The notes: a model not told the origin generated them from the sequence alone. DNA of 7,813 nt from an uncultured Bacteroidales bacterium (GCA_937907165.1 CALCUH010000079.1:1-7813), one strand, 5' to 3'. Counted from the first letter of the stretch, positions 1 to 7,075 are shown. Program-made: numbers and translations.

Positions 1-1581
1 CAATTATTATTGGCTGATGAAGCCATAGCCCAAGGGGCGATTGATGGTGGTCTATCTGGCGTATACGCTTATCCAGGAACGCCTTCCACTGAGATTACGG
101 AGTATATCCAGAACTCCAAACAAGCGAAGGAACGTAATATTCATAGTCATTGGTCTTCCAATGAGAAGACAGCCATGGAGGCTGCTCTGGGTATGTCCTA
201 TGCCGGCAAGAGAGCTCTTGTCTGCATGAAACATGTGGGAATGAACGTGGCTGCGGACTGTTTCGTGAATACCGCTATTACGGGTGTGAACGGAGGTATG
301 ATGGTGCTCGCCGCTGACGATCCGTCCATGCACTCGTCTCAAAACGAACAAGACTCCCGTTTCTACGGTAACTTTGCTATGATTCCTATTCTTGAGCCTT
401 CCAATCAGCAAGAGGCTTATGACATGGCTTATAACGGTTTTGAGTTGTCTGAGAAGTTGGGTTATCCGGTCTTGATGCGTATCGTTACCCGTTTGGCTCA
501 CTCCAGATCGGGTGTTGAACGCAAGGAGGTGAAGCCTGAGAACGGGAACAGCGTACCTGCAGACCCACGTCAGTTCGTCTTGTTGCCAGCTATCGCTCGT
601 CGTCGTTACCAACATTTGTTGGATATGCAGGGCGAGATATTGTCGGCTTCCGAGAACTCTCCATATAACCGTTACATCGACGGAAATAATAAGAAAATCG
701 GTGTTGTGGCTTGCGGTATCGGTATTAACTATTTGAACGAAGTCTTCCCAGAGGGTTGCGAATATCCTGTTGTAAAGGTTTCTCAATATCCGTTGCCTAA
801 GAAGATGATCGACAAGTTGGCTTCCGAGTGTGACGCCATCATGGTGATTGAGGATGGTTATCCTTTTGTGGAGAATCAGTTGAAGGGATTCTTCGAGTCT
901 AAGAAGGTGATGGGAAGATTGGATGGTACTTTGCCTAGAACGGGAGAGTTGGATCCTGATAGTGTAGGAAAGGCTTTCGGAAGAAACTGCGAGTCCTCTT
1001 ATGCGATTCCTTCCATCGTGAAGATGCGTCCTCCTCAAATGTGCCAAGGCTGCGGTCACCGCGATATGTACGAGGCTTTGAATGAGGTGCTCCGCGGTTA
1101 CGAGCATAGCAAAGTGTTTGGCGATATCGGTTGCTACACGTTGGGTGCGTTGCCTCCATACCAGGCAATTAATTCATGTGTTGACATGGGTGCCTCCATC
1201 ACGATGGCTAAGGGTGCGGCTGACGCTGGTATCTATCCTGCTGTGGCTGTCATCGGTGACTCCACTTTCACACATTCCGGTATGACGGGGCTTTTGGATG
1301 CTGTTGACGAGAACGCTAATATCACAATTGTGATTTCCGATAATGAGACGACTGCCATGACTGGTGGTCAGGATTCTCAAGGTACTGGTAAGATTGAGAG
1401 CATTTGCCTCGGCTTGGGCGTTAAGCCAGAACATCTTCGCGTATTCGTTCCGTTGAAGAAGAATTATGAGGAGATGATTCAAATCATCAAGGAAGAGGTT
1501 GAATATAAAGGTCTTTCTGTGATCATTCCACGTCGTGAGTGTATCCAGACTTTGACAAGAAAGAAAAAGGCGCAGAAATAA
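1..1581 (+). CDS. iorA: Indolepyruvate:ferredoxin oxidoreductase, alpha subunit (5'-partial)
   Basis: This is the thiamine-diphosphate subunit of the cytoplasmic enzyme that oxidatively decarboxylates aryl-pyruvates (indolepyruvate, phenylpyruvate) to aryl-acetyl-CoA with reduction of ferredoxin. In anaerobes the reaction can also run reductively. The reading frame is open from base 1 (Q-L-L-L-A-D-E-A). The TTG at 10 is therefore an internal Leu codon and the true start lies left of the window. Numbering from that TTG, the N-terminal pyrimidine-binding domain shows YPGTPSTEI (21-29). The C-terminal TPP domain shows CQGCGH (345-350), GDIGCYTLG (371-379), DMGASITMAKG (392-402), GDSTFTHSG (416-424) and N445 with TAMTGG (448-453), the usual Mg/TPP motif. 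The protein ends soon after IIPRREC with a basic tail, so the C-terminal 2[4Fe-4S] ferredoxin domain of longer IorA proteins is absent. No iorB is visible downstream; a terminator follows directly. Family assignment is secure. Confidence 0.95.
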   Translation, partial: QLLLADEAIAQGAIDGGLSGVYAYPGTPSTEITEYIQNSKQAKERNIHSHWSSNEKTAMEAALGMSYAGKRALVCMKHVGMNVAADCFVNTAITGVNGGMMVLAADDPSMHSSQNEQDSRFYGNFAMIPILEPSNQQEAYDMAYNGFELSEKLGYPVLMRIVTRLAHSRSGVERKEVKPENGNSVPADPRQFVLLPAIARRRYQHLLDMQGEILSASENSPYNRYIDGNNKKIGVVACGIGINYLNEVFPEGCEYPVVKVSQYPLPKKMIDKLASECDAIMVIEDGYPFVENQLKGFFESKKVMGRLDGTLPRTGELDPDSVGKAFGRNCESSYAIPSIVKMRPPQMCQGCGHRDMYEALNEVLRGYEHSKVFGDIGCYTLGALPPYQAINSCVDMGASITMAKGAADAGIYPAVAVIGDSTFTHSGMTGLLDAVDENANITIVISDNETTAMTGGQDSQGTGKIESICLGLGVKPEHLRVFVPLKKNYEEMIQIIKEEVEYKGLSVIIPRRECIQTLTRKKKAQK

Positions 1582-1594
1582 TCGCCGCCTCCTA

Positions 1595-1630
1595 AAGGGA
1601 ATGCCTATCATGGGCGTTCCCTTCTTTTTT
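1595..1630 (+). terminator. Intrinsic terminator of iorA
   Basis: The arms AAGGGAATGCC (1595-1605) and GGCGTTCCCTT (1613-1623) form an 11-bp stem with one G.U pair and a 7-base loop. A C and six Ts follow (1625-1630). It starts 13 bases after the iorA stop codon and separates iorA from the exonuclease gene, so the two are probably not a simple operon. Confidence 0.9.
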
Positions 1631-1668
1631 ATGAAAAATTTATCTACAACAAAAAATATACCTGTATT

Positions 1669-2400
1669 ATGCCTGAATTAAAAAACATTCTTTTTTTGGA
1701 TATTGAAACCGCTCCGGCTACTGCCGCATTCTCGGAAATGAATAGTGAGTTGGCTCGCCTATGGGCGGAAAAGGTGGACCAGATGAAACGTCGCGTGCCT
1801 GAACGATATATAGATGAGTCTACGGCTGAAAGTATGTTCCGCGAGTCCGGAATATTCTCCGAATTCGGTAGAATCGTTTGCATCTCCGTGGGCTTTGTTT
1901 TTGAGGCTGATGGGGAACTTCACCTGAAAGAGAAATCCTTTTATGGAGAGGATGAAAGAAACCTTCTGCTCGAATTCGCTTCTCTATTGAATAAATCCTA
2001 TTCTTCTCCATGCCATTATCTGTGCGGACATAATGCTAAGGAGTTTGATTTCCCTTACATTGCTCGCCGCATGGTTATTCATGGCATTCCTCTTCCGGAA
2101 ATCTTGTCTGTCTCGGGAAAGAAACCTTGGGAGGTGCGGTTTTTGGATACGATGGATATGTGGAGGTTCGGAGACTATAAGCATTATACGTCCCTCAAAT
2201 TGCTTTGTGCGGTGTTGGGTGTTCCTACGCCTAAGGACGACATAGATGGAAGTGAGGTCGCTCGCGTGTTCTACGAAGAGAAAAATCTTGGGCGTATAGC
2301 CGCTTATTGCGAAAAGGATGTCTTAGCCACCCTGCAGGTATATCTGCGTATGACAGGGCGGAAAATGATATTACAGGAGAACGTGGAAAGGTCTGCTTGA
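1669..2400 (+). CDS. PolB-like DEDDy 3'-5' exonuclease
   Basis: This 243-residue protein is a stand-alone 3'-5' exonuclease of the group related to the exonuclease domain of family-B DNA polymerases. All three motifs are visible. Exo I is FLDIETAPA, with D11 and E13. Exo II is GHNAKEFDFPYIARR, with D127. Exo III is AAYCEKDVLATLQVY, with Y213 and D217 in the YxxxD spacing of the DEDDy class. The conserved block TSLKLLCAVLGVPTPKDDIDG sits between Exo II and Exo III. No polymerase, helicase or nucleic-acid-binding extension is fused, so it is a bare catalytic domain. The ATG at 1669 starts just ahead of the Exo I strand and follows an A-rich leader without a Shine-Dalgarno match, as is common in Bacteroidota. 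I saw no convincing promoter in the 38 bases after the iorA terminator. The natural substrate (DNA or RNA, repair or processing) cannot be read from the sequence. Fold and catalytic class are secure. Confidence 0.9.
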   Translation: MPELKNILFLDIETAPATAAFSEMNSELARLWAEKVDQMKRRVPERYIDESTAESMFRESGIFSEFGRIVCISVGFVFEADGELHLKEKSFYGEDERNLLLEFASLLNKSYSSPCHYLCGHNAKEFDFPYIARRMVIHGIPLPEILSVSGKKPWEVRFLDTMDMWRFGDYKHYTSLKLLCAVLGVPTPKDDIDGSEVARVFYEEKNLGRIAAYCEKDVLATLQVYLRMTGRKMILQENVERSA

Positions 2401-2410
2401 AGTAGATTCG

Positions 2411-2833
2411 CTAATTGTGGAATTCTTTTCTTTGGCAATTGGGGCAAACACCTTTTATCATGTAGTTCACCGATTCCATTTCGAATCCTTCCGGCAGGGG
2501 AACGATGGGTACTTGAGAGTCATGCAGACAGTAGGTGCGGTGGCAAATGTTACAGTGGAAATGCGTGTGCATGTCTGAAATCGTGCACTCCTTCACTCCA
2601 TGACATACTTCGTATTTGATGACTCCGTCGTCGATTTGGTGTGTGATGTGGTGCTCCACGAAAAGGTTGAGTGTGCGGAAGATGCTTGATTTGTCCATAC
2701 TTGATAATTCACTCTCCAACTCTGAAAGAGACAAAGGGCTCTCTTTGTCGATGAGAGCCCTTAGTATAAGTAGTCTGTTAGCCGTCGGCTTCACTCCTTT
2801 GTTAAGGAGGATTTGTTCCGCGATGTCCGCCAT
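2411..2833 (-). CDS. Fur-family metal-dependent transcriptional regulator
   Basis: This 140-residue protein has the two-part Fur layout. An N-terminal winged helix (about 1-80) starts with an ILLNKGVKPTANRLLILRAL-type helix pair and contains a recognition helix, DKSSIFRTLNLFVEHH (47-62), matching the family's S-x-x-TVYRTL pattern. The C-terminal dimerisation and metal domain has a His cluster (H89, H91, H93) and the structural zinc pairs C94-C97 (CNIC) and C130-C133 (CPNC). Extra cysteines lie at C77, C83 and C102. Whether it senses Fe, Zn, Mn or peroxide cannot be decided from the sequence. The ATG lies one base after the TAA of the upstream CotH gene (TAA-A-ATG). The regulator is therefore probably co-transcribed with, and possibly translationally coupled to, the surface-protein gene. 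I found no separate promoter with good -33 and -7 boxes in the end of the CotH gene. It converges on the exonuclease gene with a 10-bp gap and no obvious terminator hairpin. Confidence 0.92.
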   Translation of the reverse strand: MADIAEQILLNKGVKPTANRLLILRALIDKESPLSLSELESELSSMDKSSIFRTLNLFVEHHITHQIDDGVIKYEVCHGVKECTISDMHTHFHCNICHRTYCLHDSQVPIVPLPEGFEMESVNYMIKGVCPNCQRKEFHN

Positions 2834-2834
2834 T

Positions 2835-5800
2835 TTATCTCTTAATTACTTTACCTACAAATTGTTTGTTGTCGGATGTGACGTTGATGATGTAAGTTCC
2901 TTGAGCAAGTTTGCTCAAATCGACAACATCCTCTTCACTATCCACATATTGCATGATAAACATTTGCCCTAATTGGTTGAGGACCGTTACCCTCGTTTTT
3001 TCCGTGCAACCTTTAATATGGATGATATTTTCCGTCGGGTTAGGATAGAAAATAGGATCATCGGTGACATGACAAGGGAAAATCGTTTCGACGCTTGTCT
3101 TATCGTTGACGCTCAAAGTACCGGTGAAAGCTCCTGTAGGAGTCACTGTATAGCTCTCTTTGTTGTAGTAATTGGAAAGCATTCTTGCGGTACCTGTCAC
3201 CCACATTGTTAGGTCGGATGAAGCTCTATCTATTTGATGTACTTCAATCGCCAAAACATTATCTCCCATCTTAAGGTTTGAATTTTTAATCTTGAGGTCC
3301 GCCTCCTGATCGTCGATATAGCTTGGCGTCGCAATGTCATATGTTAATTCTTTGTCGTTTGGCAGATTGTATCTTGCCAATTCCTTGCCGTTCAAATAGA
3401 CGGCGGCTCCGTCATCGTACATGATATGGAGGCTCATGTTTTTCATGAGTGATGTGTCTTTTATGTTGAAGATGGTCCTATAATATGTTGTCATATATTT
3501 GGCGCTATCTCCTTTTTCGAAAGGTATGTCTGTGTCATACCAATTGCTGTCTTTTCTTGCGGAATAACCCATTCTTCCCTTCCCTTTGGACCATTTGGAC
3601 ACATCATAATCCAATGCTTTCCAGTTTCCGCTTGGAGCGGAATCTGCGGAGTGGTAGTACCATTCAGTATTCCTATTAATCATTTCTTGCGTAGATTCCA
3701 TCAGCGTGGAGAGATCCCAGCTGACGAACTCTACCTTTTTAGGAAGAATAGGGGTGACCGTAAGGCTCTTCCCTTTCAAAACATACGTGGATGCGTTGTT
3801 GTTGTAAACGTTGCCGTTGATTTCAAATTTCACGTTTGGTGACGCGCAAGATATGCTGACAGGGTAGGTGCGTTCCTCCATGATATTGTCACAAGTATAT
3901 TTGCCGTTCGTCTCTCCTGGTGTGGCTTCAGAGAACTCTTCGTAATTTTCACAAGGTGAGAACCATTTGAAATCTTTGCTTCCGTCGGTCACGCGCCCGT
4001 AACTATAATCTGCGGTAGTGTCTTCCCTTTGGAAAGTCACTTTGTCAATTTTTATGATTGAATCACGCACGTTTTTGTACAATTCGATTGTTTCCCCCTT
4101 GTTCTTAATCTTAAATCCAAGGTGTTGGGCACCGCTCTTACCGCGACCGTCTGCCCATAGTAGCAGATGACCTTTAGGCGGTATGTTGGTGAGCTCATAA
4201 CCGGTGGTGATGCGGATGGTGGTATCTCCGTCTTTGAGGTAGCAACCTGCCACGTCGACGTATTTGTCGCCCGCATTATACAACTCAATCCAATCTTCGC
4301 TTTTGCCTGATTCAGGCTCAATGAAATATTCGCTTTTAGCACAAATCTCATTGATGAACAAGTTCGGCTTGTCGAAGTTCTCTTCTTGAACATACACGTA
4401 AACTTTAACTGTATCTTTGTTCATCTTGAAAGAGAGAGTTATTTGATCGGAAGTGTCTTTGTTGACTACCCATTCCTTGATGGCATAACCTTCGGAAATA
4501 ATCGGTTTGATGGTCATGTCCATGTCTTTCAAACTCTTCATTTTGAATGAATTGCCGCTGGTTTCCACTCCGTTGATGACAAATCCTTTCACTTTGTTTA
4601 TGAAATCACCTTTCGCGTTTATGACGAGGACGGATTTCTTGTTATTATCCAATCCGCAATACTTAGCCAAGTGGTTGATGTAGATGGTATCTCTAGCGCC
4701 TGCGAATTTAACCATGCTGTTAAGTTTGCTTCCCAATTCACTGGCGCCAGGGAATTGGTTGAATTTTTTATGGTTCGCACACTGCTCTTTCTTTACGGTT
4801 TCGTAGAAACTATCTTTCACGTTTTGGATGGATTCCTTGGAGAGTTGTGAAGAGACGAGTTTCATCGCTTTGGTAAGGTACATGCTTCTGAACTCTTTGT
4901 TTTTCATAACGCTTCTGAATAGGATTGTTTTCCAATCGTAATCCTCGTCCTTCGGATATCCGCTTTCCGGACTTGCGTTTGCCCAATTGTGTTCGTCACC
5001 TTCTCCTGTACACCATTTGACGGTGTTAAGGTCTTTGTTGGTGTAATTATATTCCCATCCGCCAAATCTTCCAAAAGAGAAGTCTGTGTCGTAAAGAATC
5101 CATCTGAATTTTCCACCCACATGTTTTCTCCAACACTTTTGGTTGTTTCCCGGCCAGTCCGTATTGACGATGAATTGCTCGAAAATCATGTAGTTGGTAT
5201 ATTCGTCAACATCCATGTAATTGTTGAGCATATCGACGAATTTTTCGGATTTATAGTTGTTGCTGTCGGAGACAAAGGTGATCATCTCGTTGTATGCGTT
5301 CAAGTCTCCGCAAGTCGCCTCGAGTTTCTTTTCCGTGAATTCGATGAGGTCAATCTTGTCCTCGTCATATCCGTAGTTAGACTTTATGTAGGTGTCGTTC
5401 GTGCGTTCCCTAAGACCCATGAAGCCTTTGTATTGTCCGTTAAAGTAGAAACTTACGGGTATGTATGCTTGGTAGTCTAGGTTGCCGATTGTTTGTGCGA
5501 TGTTTTGAACAAATCCGTCCCTGCATCTAATTTCTTCCCACCCGTTTCCTCCGTTTCTCAATTGGAGACTGGTATATATATTGTCTTTCTTGGTGTCATC
5601 TTTGAAGAACTTGTAGCCGAAGGTGTCGACTCCGGTTCTTTTGTTTGTGCTAATCTTCAAAGATTTCACTTCCCATTGTCTTGAACAACCGCCCATAACG
5701 CCAACAACCGCCTCTTGTGAGGTCTTTTGTTTGCCGTCGACGAAATATTCGAAGTTCACCGCACGACTCCAGTCTTGGTTGAAATTCGCATACATACCGA

Positions 5801-6767
5801 TGCAATCTTTGTCTCCTTGGACTCCGTTTTCTCCCTCGACGTAGATACCTATTTTTTTATCGTAGAAATAATCATTGTCTGTTACGATTGATACTACCGG
5901 CGGATTGTCTCCATCGCATTCGTCTCTATAATCACCGTAAAGGATGAATGAACCCGTGAGTATCTCACTTGGCAAAGCTCCTTTCTTGAATGCGCGGGCA
6001 CGAATGTAAGTGGTCGAGTCTAATCGTATTTTTGTGCTCTCGGGATCATATTTGGAACTACTCTCCGTCGGAATCTTTCCGTCCAGTGTGTAGCGGATTG
6101 TCACACCGCTTGTGGCGCATTCCAAGGATATTTTCTTCTTCTCGTCTATGATGCTTCTTTTGTATACGCCCGGTTGCGCGCTGCTGGAAGTGAACGATGG
6201 CTTTTCGCAACGGTCATCAAGTGTGTAGGCGCTGTTGTTCTTCTCCTTTGGAGACGGTTCCATGTATCCGCTCGTGATGGCCGTTCCTGTCATGTTTATT
6301 CCATAGGAGATGTGGGGGATTTGTTTGTCATAGGGAAGACTGAATTCTTCACCTTTGGGACTTTCTATGGTTACGGTTCCTCCGTCCGGATCCACTTTGT
6401 ATGGGGCGTGCTTGTCGGATGGCTTCTTTTTAGGATTAGGCACAAAAGCGTCGACAGGCATGACTTTATAGCCTCCTCCTGGTATTAAGAAATCGAAGTC
6501 TATCTCCCATGACCATTTGCCTTCTTCCGTGGTGCCGCTTTTTTTGCTTTTCCGTTGGGTGTTGCTTAATGTCCATCCTTTTATATTGACTGTGTCTTTC
6601 CCGTCATTGTAAAACTCAACCCAACCTGTGAAATCACTCTCCTTATTTAGGTATGTCGAAATGTTACATGGCATTATCTCTGAAATGTAAATCGTTGAAA
6701 ACGCCGCCGCAGAAATTGATAGCATAACAAATGCCATCATTATCTTTTTAATAACTCCCTTATTCAT
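2835..6767 (-). CDS. Secreted CotH-kinase-domain protein with lamin-tail domains and T9SS sorting signal
   Basis: This 1310-residue multidomain protein is predicted to be exported and attached to the cell surface or released by the type IX system. Residues 1 to about 24 form a Sec signal peptide (basic NKGVIKK, hydrophobic core, AAAFS cleavage region). A lamin-tail-like domain follows (about 25-155; YISEIMP, WVEFYNDGKDTVNIKGWTLSN). Next is a chitobiase-C-terminal-like beta domain (about 190-275; TIRYTLDGKIPTESS, YIRARAFKKG). The CotH kinase-like domain spans about 290-620, with LRNGG (403-407), the RCRDGF segment, FNGQYKGFMGLRERTN (442-457), PGNNQKCWR and the DTDFSFG motif (D560, D562). After InlB-repeat-like segments come a second lamin-tail-like domain (about 802-945) and a jellyroll-like segment (about 1035-1195; YDDGAAVYLNGKELARY). 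The C-terminus (about 1237-1310; FYPNPTENIIHIKG, ending GKVIKR) is a T9SS type A domain. The ATG at 6767 has an A-rich leader and a matching promoter. Known CotH proteins phosphorylate spore-coat or secreted proteins; kinase activity and target here are inference. Confidence 0.9.
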   Translation of the reverse strand: MNKGVIKKIMMAFVMLSISAAAFSTIYISEIMPCNISTYLNKESDFTGWVEFYNDGKDTVNIKGWTLSNTQRKSKKSGTTEEGKWSWEIDFDFLIPGGGYKVMPVDAFVPNPKKKPSDKHAPYKVDPDGGTVTIESPKGEEFSLPYDKQIPHISYGINMTGTAITSGYMEPSPKEKNNSAYTLDDRCEKPSFTSSSAQPGVYKRSIIDEKKKISLECATSGVTIRYTLDGKIPTESSSKYDPESTKIRLDSTTYIRARAFKKGALPSEILTGSFILYGDYRDECDGDNPPVVSIVTDNDYFYDKKIGIYVEGENGVQGDKDCIGMYANFNQDWSRAVNFEYFVDGKQKTSQEAVVGVMGGCSRQWEVKSLKISTNKRTGVDTFGYKFFKDDTKKDNIYTSLQLRNGGNGWEEIRCRDGFVQNIAQTIGNLDYQAYIPVSFYFNGQYKGFMGLRERTNDTYIKSNYGYDEDKIDLIEFTEKKLEATCGDLNAYNEMITFVSDSNNYKSEKFVDMLNNYMDVDEYTNYMIFEQFIVNTDWPGNNQKCWRKHVGGKFRWILYDTDFSFGRFGGWEYNYTNKDLNTVKWCTGEGDEHNWANASPESGYPKDEDYDWKTILFRSVMKNKEFRSMYLTKAMKLVSSQLSKESIQNVKDSFYETVKKEQCANHKKFNQFPGASELGSKLNSMVKFAGARDTIYINHLAKYCGLDNNKKSVLVINAKGDFINKVKGFVINGVETSGNSFKMKSLKDMDMTIKPIISEGYAIKEWVVNKDTSDQITLSFKMNKDTVKVYVYVQEENFDKPNLFINEICAKSEYFIEPESGKSEDWIELYNAGDKYVDVAGCYLKDGDTTIRITTGYELTNIPPKGHLLLWADGRGKSGAQHLGFKIKNKGETIELYKNVRDSIIKIDKVTFQREDTTADYSYGRVTDGSKDFKWFSPCENYEEFSEATPGETNGKYTCDNIMEERTYPVSISCASPNVKFEINGNVYNNNASTYVLKGKSLTVTPILPKKVEFVSWDLSTLMESTQEMINRNTEWYYHSADSAPSGNWKALDYDVSKWSKGKGRMGYSARKDSNWYDTDIPFEKGDSAKYMTTYYRTIFNIKDTSLMKNMSLHIMYDDGAAVYLNGKELARYNLPNDKELTYDIATPSYIDDQEADLKIKNSNLKMGDNVLAIEVHQIDRASSDLTMWVTGTARMLSNYYNKESYTVTPTGAFTGTLSVNDKTSVETIFPCHVTDDPIFYPNPTENIIHIKGCTEKTRVTVLNQLGQMFIMQYVDSEEDVVDLSKLAQGTYIINVTSDNKQFVGKVIKR

Positions 6768-6824
6768 TTTTTAGTGTTTTTAAATTGTCGCCTGTGAGGA
6801 CAACGTGTTTTTCATGCCACTCAT

Positions 6825-6865
6825 AATATGCATTACGATGTAAAGATAACATCATTCTGCATATT
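6825..6865. promoter_or_regulatory. Nested dyad symmetry over the -7 box (candidate operator)
   Basis: The outer arms AATATGCA (6825-6832) and TGCATATT (6858-6865) are perfect inverted repeats. The inner arms GATGT (6837-6841) and ACATC (6849-6853) are also perfect. Both pairs centre on base 6845, with 4 bases between outer and inner arm on each side. The -7 box lies at the centre and the predicted start site inside the element, so the upstream outer arm would not be transcribed. This favours a DNA-level operator over an RNA hairpin. The symmetry is seen directly; the regulator is unknown, and the neighbouring Fur-family protein is a candidate. Confidence 0.5.
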
Positions 6866-6872
6866 CACCAAC
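6841..6872 (-). promoter_or_regulatory. Bacteroidota-type sigma-ABfr promoter for the CotH/fur unit
   Basis: On the minus strand, TTG (6871-6869, within AGTTGG) is followed after exactly 20 bases by TATCTTTA (6848-6841). The Bacteroidota consensus is TTTG, 19-21 bp, TAnnTTTG; the -7 box differs only at the last base. The expected transcription start, a few bases past the box, is near 6835. That gives a leader of roughly 65-70 bases before the ATG. Confidence 0.65.
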
Positions 6873-6899
6873 TTATATTTTCTATAACACTCTTTTTGA

Positions 6900-6934
6900 C
6901 ACCTTTTTTTGCGTTATATCATAAAAAGAAGGTG
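6900..6934. repeat. Imperfect inverted repeat upstream of the CotH promoter
   Basis: CACCTTTTTTT (6900-6910) faces AAAAAGAAGGTG (6923-6934), pairing over 11 bases if one G is bulged. A short TTAT/ATAA pair lies in the loop. It sits about 28 bp upstream of the -33 box. It could be an activator site or simply T-rich sequence that pairs by chance. Confidence 0.3.
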
Positions 6935-7021
6935 CGTTTCTGTTTTTGATTCGAGTGTATAAACGTCTTTCACTTGCGTTGTTTTTGCGGTTCGTTAATC
7001 GGATTGGTGGATTTTTTGCGC

Positions 7022-7056
7022 AAAAAAAGAGGGTATGCACACGTTGCATACCCTCT
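7022..7056 (-). terminator. Intrinsic terminator of gpmI
   Basis: AGAGGGTATGCA (7028-7039) and TGCATACCCTCT (7045-7056) form a perfect 12-bp stem with a 5-base loop. On the minus strand it is followed by six further Ts (7027-7022). It begins 19 bases after the gpmI stop codon. No T-run follows it on the plus strand, so it should work mainly in the gpmI direction. Confidence 0.95.
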
Positions 7057-7075
7057 TCCGAATATTTTTGGTCTC

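Larger units (their letters stand above)
6768..7075. other. Intergenic region between gpmI and the CotH-domain gene
   Basis: This 308-bp AT-rich stretch separates two minus-strand genes. Reading in the direction of transcription, it holds the gpmI terminator (7022-7056), a 16-bp A/T-flanked palindrome (7012-7027), about 75 bp with no recognised element, an imperfect inverted repeat (6900-6934), the CotH promoter (6841-6872) inside a nested dyad (6825-6865), and a 5' leader ending in ACTAAAAA before the ATG. I see no small gene, tRNA or riboswitch in it. Confidence 0.8.

Noticed and set aside
10..12. TTG as the iorA start codon
   Set aside because: The frame continues upstream to base 1 with family-like residues (QLLLADEA), so this Leu is internal and the gene is cut by the window edge.
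52..1107. 351-codon open frame antisense to iorA
   Set aside because: It lies entirely opposite a confidently identified gene, and its translation is His/Arg/Leu-rich low-information sequence without recognisable motifs. This is a codon-bias shadow.
1631..1681. 16-codon ORF (starts MKNLSTTK) overlapping the exonuclease start, a possible leader peptide
   Set aside because: It starts directly after the terminator T-run with no room for a ribosome site. It has no regulatory codon run and no attenuator structure after it.
2395..2425. Bidirectional terminator between the convergent exonuclease and fur-like genes
   Set aside because: The gap is only 10 bp, and I found no GC stem with a T-run on either strand.
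2838..2960. Separate promoter for the fur-like gene within the end of the CotH gene
   Set aside because: The best -7-like octamer, TCGATTTG, lacks the TA and has no TTG about 20 bp upstream, so it cannot be supported.
4989..5480. 163-codon plus-strand open frame inside the CotH-domain gene
   Set aside because: It is antisense to the conserved CotH core. The Val/Phe-rich translation reflects the Lys/Asn/Asp-rich coding strand opposite, and it has no leader or motif.
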